From Hungatella sp. UBA7603 (GTDB lineage Bacteria > Bacillota > Clostridia > Lachnospirales > Lachnospiraceae): a stretch of DNA of 64,000 bases. A model generated the notes under the pieces. The model was not told where the DNA came from. It saw only the letters and a program-made list of their open reading frames with translations, and did no database searches. This document shows positions 55,401 through 64,000 of the stretch, piece by piece (within the stretch, counting starts at the first letter, position 1; each line of letters starts with the position of its first letter). Location: positions 145,534 to 209,533 of the forward strand of contig DLJZ01000014.1 of assembly GCA_002478865.1 (NCBI GenBank). Reading direction: 5' to 3'. A program made the position numbers and the translations under genes.

Positions 55401-55722
55401 ACTTTAGTAAGCCTAAAAAAAAAATATCCTATTATGTAAAACATATAAGATGTATGTATTAATTCTAAAAGTAATTGTTCGTATTATTAAAGGATAAATA
55501 TAGTATACACCTAAGGCTACTGTTGTTTGTGACTAAAATATAATTTTAAAGTTTTGTAGCAACCCCTACAAAGATGGATTTAGTGATATACGTTTTTTAT
55601 ATGAAAGTTTTTATCACATGATATTCCCCGAAATTAAAAAATGAAGTGAGTTCTTTTGCAACAATTACACTCTCGTAAAATTTCAATTTTACTGAATGAA
55701 AAATATATATGGAGGATTTTTT
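55401..55722. other. gene-free A+T-rich stretch
   Basis: No frame with coding character is present. A TATAAT at 55539-55544 could be a -10 box for the next gene but has no matching -35. A small stem, TTGTAG with CTACAA near 55555-55571, is the only structure seen. Confidence 0.3.
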
Positions 55723-57267
55723 ATGTATCAGATGAATGGTATAAATAGAAAAATTCTAAGATTAGTTACTCCACTATATTATGTATTTTGGCGTTTTTTT
55801 ATACTTCTTTCTGCTTATATTTTTATATGTTTACCTTTTCAATATCTTTTGGTATTCAATGGAGCATCTTCTGGTTTTATAAAAGTATTGTTAATTCCTT
55901 TGTTGTTTTTTTGTATACTCATTGGTATTGCATATAAAATAAGAAAAAGAGTAAATGGTTCGGCGAAATGGAAGCAGATAGCAAGCTTTCTTTTCTTTTT
56001 CGCTCTTTTTCTGAGACTGGGTATTATTTATTATATCGGTCGTGGTACAACTCAACTGTCTGATTTTATGATGGCATTTCAGGCGGCACAAAAAGCCATT
56101 CCCATTCACATTGACCACTATGCAATATTCTCTAATTGGGGAATGTATGTTTTTTATCTAAAAATAATATTGAAGTTATTTGGAGCCTCAGAACTTGTAG
56201 GTATTATAGCTAATGCTTTTTTGGAATCGGGCTCGGTGGTTCTTATATACTTTTTAGTAATGCTTACTTTGCGAGATAAATATGTACATATAGTCGCTAT
56301 AACATCAGCAATAATGTATGCGGTGTGGCCATCTCAGCTTGTATATCTAGTGTTACTTTCACCAGAATTTGTGCATATTTTTTTGTTGTTGTTAGGACTT
56401 GTTTTGCTTGCCTTAACGAATAGGGAAACAAATTCTGCAACACCAATGTGGAGAGCATTGGGATATGTGTTCCCTGCACTTTGTATTAGTCTGTCTGGTT
56501 TTTTTAAACGTACAGATAAGATTATGATGATTGCGTTGTTTATATCAATGTTTTTTGTATTTTTTGATTCTTCTCAACCTATAACAAGAGAAAAGTGTGC
56601 GAGTAAGATAACTGTAGTACCTTTTCGAATAGTAGGAATTACTATATTTTTAACTTCATATTTAATGGCTAATGTCCTTGGCTTCATGTTTCTGGATTAT
56701 TTTGTGGGAAGGACAGTTAATAGAGATCTAACCCCTCACTATTTAAACATTGGACTTTCGTCTGATTCATGTGGAATATGGAATCCAGAGGTTGGTTGGG
56801 AGTATCGTAACGAAGTAATTGAATCTGGATTTGACTATGATAAAGCTGGGCAAATTGTTATGGATTCTCTTAAGAAAGATATTGATCAAAATAAACACAT
56901 AACTTTTCAGTTTTTTATAAAAAAGCTAACAGGTGCGTGGCAAGGAATGGATTATTTGTACTTCTCCCAAGAAACAATTGAGCCTGAAAAACGCATATAT
57001 ATACAACGACCAGACGACGCTATTATTTTTCAGGGTTATTATCTTATGATTGGAGTTTTAGTGTTTCTAGGTTGTCGACTATCCCTAAAAGAAAAAACAA
57101 ATTTTATCTTTTTTTTAAGTTCTTTATTTATTGTAGGATTTATGTTGTTAATGCTTTTATTAGAGAATCAGCCAAGATATAAAGTTGTAACTTACCCTTA
57201 TATTTGTATTTTAGCCGGTTCTGGAATTCAATATTTGATAGTGCAATTTGAAGGAAGAGAGATTTAA
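55723..57267 (+). CDS. GT39-like polytopic glycosyltransferase
   Basis: The start is ATG at 55723, six bases behind GGAGGA at 55711-55716; a frame open from 55696 would include that site. The 514-residue protein has about eleven hydrophobic segments. After the third helix is a TQLSDFMMAFQAA segment with D114 and then HYAIFSNWGMYVFYL, consistent with the dolichyl/polyprenyl-phosphate mannosyltransferase-like (GT39/PMT_2) superfamily. A soluble C-terminal section between residues 330 and 420 is likely outside. Donor, acceptor and exact family are not determined. Confidence 0.72.
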   Translation: MYQMNGINRKILRLVTPLYYVFWRFFILLSAYIFICLPFQYLLVFNGASSGFIKVLLIPLLFFCILIGIAYKIRKRVNGSAKWKQIASFLFFFALFLRLGIIYYIGRGTTQLSDFMMAFQAAQKAIPIHIDHYAIFSNWGMYVFYLKIILKLFGASELVGIIANAFLESGSVVLIYFLVMLTLRDKYVHIVAITSAIMYAVWPSQLVYLVLLSPEFVHIFLLLLGLVLLALTNRETNSATPMWRALGYVFPALCISLSGFFKRTDKIMMIALFISMFFVFFDSSQPITREKCASKITVVPFRIVGITIFLTSYLMANVLGFMFLDYFVGRTVNRDLTPHYLNIGLSSDSCGIWNPEVGWEYRNEVIESGFDYDKAGQIVMDSLKKDIDQNKHITFQFFIKKLTGAWQGMDYLYFSQETIEPEKRIYIQRPDDAIIFQGYYLMIGVLVFLGCRLSLKEKTNFIFFLSSLFIVGFMLLMLLLENQPRYKVVTYPYICILAGSGIQYLIVQFEGREI

Positions 57268-57329
57268 TTAGAAAAAATGGTAAGGGTAAAAACCACCAGT
57301 GTGTAGTTGGGGTGCGAATAAAAAAATAG

Positions 57330-58380
57330 AGTCATTATTTTAATAGCAATTATAGGATGCGCGATTTCATCTGTTTTTGGTAAGTTTTGTAAACAGTCGG
57401 ATGATTTACCTAAATATAATGCGGTATCTGCATTAATAGGAAAAATTGAAGGAGGTGATTTTTTATTGCAGAAATTGAAGTATTATTTCAAAGTGCTTTG
57501 GAAATTTTATTTTATAACTGCACCTGTGCTATTTTTCGGGCTTAAAAATCAATTAAGAAAATAGTTTCTTATATTATTGGTATCGTTTGGAGGAATTGTA
57601 CTATTAGCTAAAATCGTGTATGATGTTTTTTAACCATTATAATTAGGAGGGTAATGGCATTGGTTAATTAATTATATAAAGATTCAATATGCATGAATAT
57701 TGTTTTATTAAATTAATTATTTCACAAAGTATTATTCCACGGATTACAACTATATTATTTATGGAAAACCCAAATAGAGTAGAATACTATGCTTGGATGA
57801 AAATTCCTACTTTTCTGTGTTATTCATCTGCATTTGTTGAGTTGCTGTCTTTTTATATTGAAATGGTCTTATTTATATTGATTAAAGATAGAAACTTTAA
57901 AATGTGGTTAAAAAGCGTTTTTCTTATCAAAATATATCCGAAGTTTTTGTTGTTTTACTATTTTTTCATTTTACATTTACAATAGCTTTTTTCAATAAAG
58001 ACCCAATATTGTTGATTTTCATATTATTAATTATTAAGGAAGTTGGTCATCATATATAATATTCTGTTTAATTTAGATTATAAATTATTCATCACTGATA
58101 TGGAAAGATGAGAGAGAAAATGTTGATTTTTATTTAGCAAACGATATATTATAAATTCTCTCTAGTATATGGAACTTAGGATGACTAATGTATGAAAGCA
58201 TGTATATTAGCATTATTAGTTATTTTAGTTTTATACATTAATTGATAATAAGATTTTTTATAAGAAACAGACGGCATTAATGCTATTATTGTTATGTATA
58301 TGCTTAATGGCCACTGCAGTTATTTCATTATTAAAAGAATTATCACAAGATGCAAAAAGAAAATTCTATAGATGTTAAGT
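57330..58380 (+). pseudogene. decayed membrane-protein gene fragments
   Basis: Three short stretches keep membrane-protein character without a full gene. The first (57330-57561) reads AIIGCAISSVFGKFCKQ and later LQKLKYYFKVLWKFYF. The second is a 98-codon frame at 57689-57985 with hydrophobic segments. The third (58192-58377) has LALLVILVLYIN, a stop, then TALMLLLLCICLMATAVISL. They may be pieces of one or two lost glycan-locus membrane proteins. Nothing else is recognisable between 57268 and 58762. Confidence 0.4.
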
Positions 58381-58778
58381 ATTGAAGTGATGACTCGGGA
58401 ACATTGAAAGGGAAATTATTGAGAGATAGGAAAAATAACGAGGTTGCATATAACTATGTTGTGTATGATTGTGATAAAACTTTCTTTATGAAATTTATTG
58501 CGTGCAAAAATAGCCAATAAAAGCGTAGTATGTATATATTCGTGTTCACTAGTGTAGCCATTTCCTTAGATTGTGTTAAGCAATGCGCTTACGGTAAATT
58601 TCATTTGATTATGTAATTGCTGTGTTTAAAAAATTATGATAAAATAAGCATAGTAATTTTTGATAAAAAGTTGTAAATTGTATGCAAAATTCTTTGTCTC
58701 AAAATCTATATAAATCTAAATGTGGTTGGTAATTCGAAAAGTTGCTGTATATTAAAAAAATAAAGGAAGGCACGTTTG

Positions 58779-59864
58779 ATGAGTAATTTAGCTGAATTCT
58801 ATAAAGGAAAAAAAGTTCTTATAACAGGACATACGGGTTTTAAGGGGGCCTGGATATGTAAGATTTTGAGTAAATTTGATGCACAGGTTATGGGATATGC
58901 ATTGGAACCCCCAACTAAGCCTAACATGTTTGATATAAGTGGACTGTTTGGGCATATTGACTCTATTATCGGAGATATCCAGAATTATGATGAATTAATT
59001 AAGGTGTTCAAGAATTTCAAACCGGAAATCGTAATTCATATGGCTGCACAGCCAATTGTAAGAGAGTCCTATAAAAATCCACTTTACACGTATTCCGTAA
59101 ATGTTATGGGAACGGCAAATATCCTTGAATGTATTCGTAATACAGACTCCGTGAAGTCATTTGTAAATGTCACTACGGACAAGGTATATCTGAATAGAGA
59201 ATGGAACTGGGGGTATAGGGAAAATGAAGAATTAAATGGATATGATCCATATTCAAATAGTAAATCCTGCTCTGAACTTGTAACCAGCAGTTATCTCAAA
59301 TCATTTTTTCAAGAGAAAGATGCCCCTGCAGTATCGACATGTAGAGCAGGAAATGTTATTGGAGGAGGAGATTTTGCAGCCGATAGAATAATTCCAGATT
59401 GTATTAGAGCTGTTGAAAGAGGAACTCATATTATTGTGAGGAACCCATATTCTACCAGACCTTATCAACATGTTTTAGAACCTGTTGTTGCGTATCTTTT
59501 GCTTGCAATGAAGCAATATCAAGATAATACATATGCTGGAAATTATAATATTGGACCCGGTGAAGCAGATTGCTGGACAACAGGGGATATCGTCACTCTG
59601 TTTTGCAATAAGTGGAATACTGCTACAGGCAAAGTAAAAGCTGTATGGGTAGATGAATATGATGGCGGGCCACACGAAGCTAACTTTTTAAAACTTGATT
59701 GTTCAAAAATAAAGACTACACTTCATTGGGAGCCGGTATGGGATGTAGAAACTGCAATTGAAAAAATAATTGATTGGTCGATTGCTTATCTTTATGAAGA
59801 TAATTGCAATATCATTATGGAGCAGCAAATAGATGAATATTTGAAAGGATTACTGAAGATATGA
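58779..59864 (+). CDS. rfbG: CDP-glucose 4,6-dehydratase
   Basis: The start is ATG at 58779, eight bases behind AAGGAAGG at 58763-58770; the TTG just before it is less likely. The 361-residue extended SDR has the nucleotide-binding GHTGFKGAWICKIL near residues 17-30, HMAAQPIVRESYKNP, the catalytic tyrosine and lysine in DPYSNSKSCSE and CRAGNVIGGGDFA. These are RfbG features, distinct from dTDP-glucose dehydratases. It makes CDP-4-keto-6-deoxy-D-glucose from the product of rfbF, whose gene overlaps its stop codon. Confidence 0.94.
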   Translation: MSNLAEFYKGKKVLITGHTGFKGAWICKILSKFDAQVMGYALEPPTKPNMFDISGLFGHIDSIIGDIQNYDELIKVFKNFKPEIVIHMAAQPIVRESYKNPLYTYSVNVMGTANILECIRNTDSVKSFVNVTTDKVYLNREWNWGYRENEELNGYDPYSNSKSCSELVTSSYLKSFFQEKDAPAVSTCRAGNVIGGGDFAADRIIPDCIRAVERGTHIIVRNPYSTRPYQHVLEPVVAYLLLAMKQYQDNTYAGNYNIGPGEADCWTTGDIVTLFCNKWNTATGKVKAVWVDEYDGGPHEANFLKLDCSKIKTTLHWEPVWDVETAIEKIIDWSIAYLYEDNCNIIMEQQIDEYLKGLLKI

Positions 59865-60658
59865 AAGTTGTATTACTAGCAGGCGGTATGGGAACACGTA
59901 TTTCGGAGGAAAGTGCATATCGTCCGAAACCTATGGTTGAAATTAGCGGAAAACCAATTTTGTGGCATATTATGAAAGAGTATTCCTATTATGGATATAA
60001 TGAGTTCATTATTTGTGCTGGCTATAAGCAGGAATATATAAAAGAATGGTTTGACAACTTCTTTCTCCATTCAAGTGATATTGAATATGATTTTACAGAT
60101 GGTAAGAAAGAGGTAGTTGTTAGACACACACATGTAGAGCCATGGAAAGTAACTATAGTAGATACTGGCTTGAATACCATGACTGGAGGGCGTGTAAAAC
60201 GAGTACAAAAATATATTGGCAACGAACCATTTATGTTGACATATGGCGATGGAGTTTGTGATGTAAATATTGCTGAGCTTGTAAAGTTTCATAAACAGCA
60301 TGGAAAGATTGCGACGTTAACTTCGGTTATACAAAAGCAGGAAAAGGGTGTTCTTGATATCAGTGAGTTTGGAGAGGTCAGATCTTTCAGAGAAAAGCGT
60401 TCTGGTGATGGTATTCCTATTAATGCAGGTTATATGGTTCTGCAGCCAGAGGTATTTGATTATCTTAAAGATGACAATACTATTTTTGAGAGGGTAGCGT
60501 TGGAACAACTTTCTGATGAAAATCAATTGATGAGTTATGTACATACTGGCTTTTGGCAGTGTATGGATTCCGTGAGAGAGAAAAAAATTCTTGAGCAGCT
60601 TTGGGAGAAAGGAAATGCTGCTTGGGCAGTATGGAATGAGGGCAATAAGAATGGATAA
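59861..60658 (+). CDS. rfbF: glucose-1-phosphate cytidylyltransferase
   Basis: The 265-residue product starts with MKVVLLAGGMGTRISEE and SAYRPKPMVEISGKPILWHI, the RfbF form of the nucleotidyltransferase signature. It continues with LTYGDGVCDVNIAEL (metal-binding Asp) and GFWQCMDSVREK near the end. It makes CDP-D-glucose from CTP and glucose 1-phosphate. Its ATG overlaps the rfbG stop (ATGA), and the next gene overlaps its own end by 8 bases. Confidence 0.95.
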   Translation: MKVVLLAGGMGTRISEESAYRPKPMVEISGKPILWHIMKEYSYYGYNEFIICAGYKQEYIKEWFDNFFLHSSDIEYDFTDGKKEVVVRHTHVEPWKVTIVDTGLNTMTGGRVKRVQKYIGNEPFMLTYGDGVCDVNIAELVKFHKQHGKIATLTSVIQKQEKGVLDISEFGEVRSFREKRSGDGIPINAGYMVLQPEVFDYLKDDNTIFERVALEQLSDENQLMSYVHTGFWQCMDSVREKKILEQLWEKGNAAWAVWNEGNKNG

Positions 60659-61361
60659 ACTATATATTGTTATGCCAGCGTATAATGAGGAGGATAACAT
60701 AAATAATGTTGTCTCACAGTGGTATCCAGTTCTTGAGGGAAAAGATGAAGAATCAAGACTTATCATTGCTGATGGTGGGAGTAAAGATAATACTCTTCGG
60801 ATATTATACGATCTTTGTGAACAGTATCCTAAGCTTGTAGTTGAGAGTAAGCCTGGTACAGATCATGGAACTAAGGTCTGGTATTTATATGATTATGCGA
60901 TTAAACAGGGGGTAGATTATGTTTTCCAAACGGATTCAGATGGTCAGACTAATCCAGCTGAATTTGAGAAGTTCTGGAAATTACGAAATAAGTATGATGC
61001 AGTTTTGGGAAACCGCTCTGACCGAGAAGATGGTTCAGATCGAGTTTTTGTAGAAAATGTACTTCGATTTTTTCTTAGAGTCTTTTTTGGAGCAAACGTA
61101 CCTGATGCAAATGCCCCATTTAGATTAATGAAAACAGACCTTGTTAAGAAATATCTTTATAAGCTTCCATCGGATTTTAATCTTCCAAATGCTATGCTAT
61201 GTGCATATTTTGCTCATTTCAAAGAAAATGTGACATATGTGCATGTGACCTTCAGACCAAGGCAAGGAGGGGAGAATTTTATGAATCCCAAACGTATCCT
61301 GGAGATAGGCTGGCAGTCAATTAGTAATTTTTCAAAACTCAGGAAGGAATTAAAAAGATAA
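60651..61361 (+). CDS. family 2 glycosyltransferase (dolichol-phosphate-mannose-synthase-like)
   Basis: The start is ATG at 60651 (MDKLYIVMPAYNEED), inside the end of rfbF; a longer frame from 60591 reads through rfbF. The 236-residue GT-A protein has LYIVMPAYNEEDNINNVV, IIADGGSKDNTL, FQTDSDGQTNP (DSD metal site) and a C-terminal TFRPRQGGENFMNPKRI. No C-terminal transmembrane helices are seen, unlike GtrB. It sits within the CDP-sugar genes, so it may transfer the CDP-6-deoxyhexose made there. Confidence 0.9.
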   Translation: MDKLYIVMPAYNEEDNINNVVSQWYPVLEGKDEESRLIIADGGSKDNTLRILYDLCEQYPKLVVESKPGTDHGTKVWYLYDYAIKQGVDYVFQTDSDGQTNPAEFEKFWKLRNKYDAVLGNRSDREDGSDRVFVENVLRFFLRVFFGANVPDANAPFRLMKTDLVKKYLYKLPSDFNLPNAMLCAYFAHFKENVTYVHVTFRPRQGGENFMNPKRILEIGWQSISNFSKLRKELKR

Positions 61362-62287
61362 TGGAACGAGTGGTCATTACAGGTGCTGATGGTTTTATTG
61401 GTTCTCATTTTACAAGAAAATGTATTGAAGAAGGTGTAGAGGTATGGGCTGTTGTACACCCTAAATATGGAAGAAAAGAAAAAATTGAGAACTTACCAGG
61501 TGTTCATATTGTAGTTTCAGATATTCAAGGCTTGTTCTCTAAAATTGATAAATTCCCAAGATCTGTAGATGCATTTTATCATTTTTCATGGAAAGGAATA
61601 AATGCACATGACAGAGATGATTTCGATTGTCAGATGGAAAACATGGGTATGAATTTGGATGCAGTTCGTTTTGCAGCATATCTTAGACCACGTGTATTTA
61701 TTGTACCTGGATCAACCAATGAGTATTTATATCATGGAAAACCAATAAATGAAAGTGCAATTCCTTCGCCCCCTAATGCTTATGGTTCTGTAAAGATTGC
61801 AATTCGTTATTTATCTCAGCTTTATGCTCGGAAGTTTGGTATGGGGTTTGTTTATGTCGTTATAGCAGGAATATATGCGTCTGATAGAAAAGATAACAAT
61901 GTAATTTATTATACAATTGAGAGATTGCTTAGAGGAGAAAAACCTGCTTTAACCAAGCTTGAGCAACTATGGGATTATGTACATATAGATGATGTTGTAG
62001 AGGCTCTATATTTGTTGGGGAATAAGGGCAAGAATGATGTTTTTTATACAGTGGGACGTGGTGATAATCAACCATTGTACAAATATATAGAAACGATAAG
62101 AAATCTAATCAACCCTGATTTACCATTAGGTATAGGTGATGTACCGTACGTGTCAGACGAATTACCATGTTCTTGCGTAGATTTGACAGCAATAAATCGA
62201 GATACGGGATTTGTACCTAAAGTAGACTTTGAGGATGGAATTAAAGGTGTTATCGAGATGCTACGCGAAGAGATGAAGAACGAATAA
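61361..62287 (+). CDS. NAD(P)-dependent epimerase/reductase of the extended SDR family
   Basis: The 308-residue protein has the Rossmann motif TGADGFIGSHF at residues 6-16, the catalytic YGSVK near residue 140 and a C-terminal substrate-binding part. Its ATG overlaps the stop of the preceding glycosyltransferase gene (TAATG). It follows rfbG and rfbF, so it is a candidate 4-reductase or epimerase of CDP-4-keto-6-deoxyglucose. No RfbH-type 3-dehydratase is encoded here, so the product would be a 6-deoxyhexose instead of a 3,6-dideoxyhexose. The precise sugar is not decidable from sequence. Confidence 0.88.
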   Translation: MERVVITGADGFIGSHFTRKCIEEGVEVWAVVHPKYGRKEKIENLPGVHIVVSDIQGLFSKIDKFPRSVDAFYHFSWKGINAHDRDDFDCQMENMGMNLDAVRFAAYLRPRVFIVPGSTNEYLYHGKPINESAIPSPPNAYGSVKIAIRYLSQLYARKFGMGFVYVVIAGIYASDRKDNNVIYYTIERLLRGEKPALTKLEQLWDYVHIDDVVEALYLLGNKGKNDVFYTVGRGDNQPLYKYIETIRNLINPDLPLGIGDVPYVSDELPCSCVDLTAINRDTGFVPKVDFEDGIKGVIEMLREEMKNE

Positions 62288-62316
62288 CAAAGATTATAAT
62301 GGTGGAGAATGTAATT

Positions 62317-63465
62317 ATGAAAAAAATTTTAATTGTTGGAAGTGGTATTGTAGGGTGCGTGATTGCGCGTGAACTGTCTGATATGGGGCTCAATGTAGAA
62401 ATATGGGACAGGAGAAACCACATTGGCGGTAATATATATGACTACAAAGACGAATATGGTATTCTCGTACATAAATATGGACCGCATATTTTTCACACCA
62501 ATAATGAGCGAGTTAATGAATACATGATGAAGTATGCAAAGTGGGAAAAGTTTCACCTCATCTGTGGGGCCATGATTGATGATATATGTACGCCAACGGC
62601 ATTTAATTTAAAAACCATTGATTTGTTTTATTCAAAAGAGCAAGCTGATGAATTAAAAAGACATATCAAAAATGTTTTTGGAGATAGAGAGTCTGCTACG
62701 GTGGTTGAACTACTGGAATCAGAAGATGATTTAATTAGGGAGTATGCTCAGTTCCTTTTTGATAAAGATTATAGTTTATATACTGCAAAACAATGGGGAA
62801 TGGATCCTAAAGATGTGGACAAGAGCATTCTTAAGCGCGTACCTATACGTTTTACGTATGATGAAAGTTATTTTAAAGATAAGTATGAGATGATGCCTGT
62901 GGAAGGTTATCATGCGCTTATAGAAGCTTTGATAGACCAACCGAAAATTAGTGTAAAATTAGGTGTTGAGGCACTTGATCATATAAAGATTAGTGATGGA
63001 AAGATACTGATAGATAATAATATTGTAGATTATCCAGTGGTATATACTGGGCCGGTAGATGAATTATTTGAATATTCAGATGGAAAATTGCCATATAGGT
63101 CATTAAGATTTGAGTGGAAGTACGAAGCGATTGATAGTTTCCAAGAATACCCGGTGGTTGCTTATCCGCAGGCAGAAGATTATACAAGGATAACTGAGTA
63201 TAAAAAGCTTCCGGTGCAGGAGGTTAATGGAACATCATATGCTGTTGAGTACCCACTTCCATATGTGCCAGGGCAGCTTGTAGAACCTTATTATCCGGTA
63301 TTTACGGATGAAAGCGCAGTTGTTTATGCAGAATATGAAAAAAAAGCTAATGAAGTAAAAGAACTTTATCTTTGTGGACGTCTAGCTGATTTTAAATATT
63401 ACAATATGGATCAGGCGATAGAAAGAGCTTTTGAAATAGTTGACAAATTGAGTGCTATAATTTAA
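62317..63465 (+). CDS. glf: UDP-galactopyranose mutase
   Basis: The start is ATG at 62317, behind GGTGGAG at 62301-62307; an ATG at 62299 has no site. The 382-residue flavoprotein starts with KKILIVGSGIVGCVIA (FAD-binding) and EIWDRRNHIGGNIYD. It continues with YGPHIFHTN, the RVPIRFTYDESYF substrate segment, and the late LCGRLADFKYYNMDQAIE typical of Glf. It converts UDP-galactopyranose to UDP-galactofuranose, indicating Galf in the surface glycan. It is the last intact gene; an IS66 remnant follows. Confidence 0.96.
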   Translation: MKKILIVGSGIVGCVIARELSDMGLNVEIWDRRNHIGGNIYDYKDEYGILVHKYGPHIFHTNNERVNEYMMKYAKWEKFHLICGAMIDDICTPTAFNLKTIDLFYSKEQADELKRHIKNVFGDRESATVVELLESEDDLIREYAQFLFDKDYSLYTAKQWGMDPKDVDKSILKRVPIRFTYDESYFKDKYEMMPVEGYHALIEALIDQPKISVKLGVEALDHIKISDGKILIDNNIVDYPVVYTGPVDELFEYSDGKLPYRSLRFEWKYEAIDSFQEYPVVAYPQAEDYTRITEYKKLPVQEVNGTSYAVEYPLPYVPGQLVEPYYPVFTDESAVVYAEYEKKANEVKELYLCGRLADFKYYNMDQAIERAFEIVDKLSAII

Positions 63466-63486
63466 TGACAAATTAAATTATATGCT

Positions 63487-63816
63487 GATAAAACAGAACT
63501 GGATATAAGCTCAAAAATGGCAGGTGCCCTTTATTATTCTATTCATCATAACAGTTTTTGAGCGTGTTTTTAAGAATCCGAAAATACCTCTTGATAACAA
63601 TGATGTGGAAAGAAATATCGGGTCATTCTGTGTTGGTAAACACAGCTTTCACTTCATCAATTTGAAGAACAGGCAGCGGCTAGTGCAGCCTTATATAGTA
63701 TTGCTGAAATGGCAAAATCGAATGTTATTAAACCATATGAGAACTTTTCTTATCTACTTGAGTATTTAATGCATTATCTAGGAAATAATGTTTTAGAAGA
63801 TAAACTGGAAGAATAA
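63487..63816 (+). pseudogene. IS66-family transposase C-terminal remnant
   Basis: Fragments in three frames match the C-terminal end of IS66 transposases: ELDISSKMAGALYYSIHH, then FERVFKNPKIPLDNNDVERN and FCVGKHSFHFINLKN, and finally SAALYSIAEMAKSNVIKPYE with FSYLLEYL, ending at TAA 63814-63816. Two frame shifts separate them and the N-terminal three quarters are absent. The 98-base-scale open frames here are therefore not real genes. After it, 63900-64000 shows nothing identifiable. Confidence 0.82.
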
Positions 63817-63876
63817 TGACTTGGTTAGAGGAATAGCCAGATCGTTGTAGAAAACTAAAAATACGGTAAACATACC

Positions 63877-63895
63877 GCCGCCCCAATCGGGCGGC
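63877..63895. terminator. GC-rich hairpin at the end of the IS66 remnant
   Basis: GCCGCCC (63877-63883) pairs exactly with GGGCGGC (63889-63895) around a five-base loop, followed by AAATTTATT. It stands out in an A+T-rich area and probably belongs to the IS66 end. It may also stop transcription coming from glf. Confidence 0.5.
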
Positions 63896-64000
63896 AAATT
63901 TATTGTTGTATAAGGGAGAATCCCAAAGTTTGTGTAAACCTTCAAACTGATGTAAAATAAAATTGATATGATCCCTCTTAAGTCAATGTCATTAAGTTAA

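Noticed and set aside
57307..57333. Possible IS3 left end resembling the one at 38317
   Set aside because: The match (GGGGTGCGAATAAAAAA versus GGGGTGCGGACAAAAAG) is short and A-rich, and no transposase remains or right end follow.
59861..62287. CDP-abequose/paratose pathway
   Set aside because: rfbH is missing and the SDR cannot be assigned to RfbJ or RfbS by visible motifs alone.
63524..63769. 81-codon open frame after glf
   Set aside because: It is part of the IS66 remnant; the first and last thirds continue in other frames.

Overview
The window looks like a chromosomal segment of a low-to-moderate GC Gram-positive anaerobe of the Bacillota, most probably a Lachnospiraceae/Clostridium cluster XIVa member. 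The grounds are: AGGAGG-type ribosome binding sites, YesM/YesN two-component genes, lipoprotein sugar-binding proteins with ABC partners, several secreted proteins with choline-binding type (CW_binding) repeats, and clostridial-type insertion-sequence remains. No rRNA, tRNA or CRISPR array was seen. The assignment rests on gene content only.

Layout. (1) 1-1290: end of an unknown membrane-protein gene and an intact IS200-like element. (2) 1787-11100: a sugar-sensing and uptake locus made of a membrane-anchored sugar-binding sensor, YesM-type kinase, YesN-type regulator, a lipoprotein sugar-binding protein, then a ChvE/MmsA/MmsB-type monosaccharide ABC transporter. (3) 11272-12288: a secreted CW-repeat protein. 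(4) 12485-26630: first surface-glycan cluster. It holds rfbC, an ABC-2 exporter (Wzm/Wzt type), a methyltransferase-like protein overlapping a 1037-residue kinase-like/coiled-coil/GT2/GT4 protein, the four GDP-D-glycero-D-manno-heptose genes (hddC, hddA, gmhB, gmhA), two large membrane proteins and a GtrB-like glycosyltransferase. (5) 26960-34162: phosphocholine-related surface genes: a GH25 muramidase and two other secreted CW-repeat proteins, with an unusual HTH + LicC + LicA fusion between them. (6) 34223-36300: remains of ISL3 and IS200 elements. (7) 36673-63465: a second, visibly more A+T-rich surface-glycan region. It holds a WaaL/Wzy-like ligase or polymerase, a WbaP-type initiating sugar transferase, glycosyltransferases, wecB, a second Wzm/Wzt pair, a 1001-residue methyltransferase/coiled-coil/GT4/GT2 protein, two GT-C-like membrane proteins, a CDP-hexose module (rfbF, rfbG, a GT2 and an SDR) and glf. 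It is broken up by dead IS3, IS256, IS110 and IS66 copies.

How it fits together. Nucleotide-sugar genes (dTDP-6-deoxyhexose epimerase, GDP-heptose, UDP-ManNAc, CDP-6-deoxyhexose, UDP-Galf) feed lipid-linked glycan assembly. Two ABC exporters carry C-terminal Wzt-type domains, which in known systems recognise a capped non-reducing end. Each exporter is followed by a methyltransferase plus a very large coiled-coil glycosyltransferase, an arrangement resembling the WbdD terminator/ruler of E. coli O9a but fused to glycosyltransferases. The product could be an S-layer glycan, capsule or secondary wall polymer; sequence alone does not decide. The CW-repeat proteins probably bind phosphocholine-decorated wall or glycan supplied by the LicC-LicA fusion. 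The transposon remains sit at the joints between glycan modules, which fits a locus built by repeated cassette exchange.
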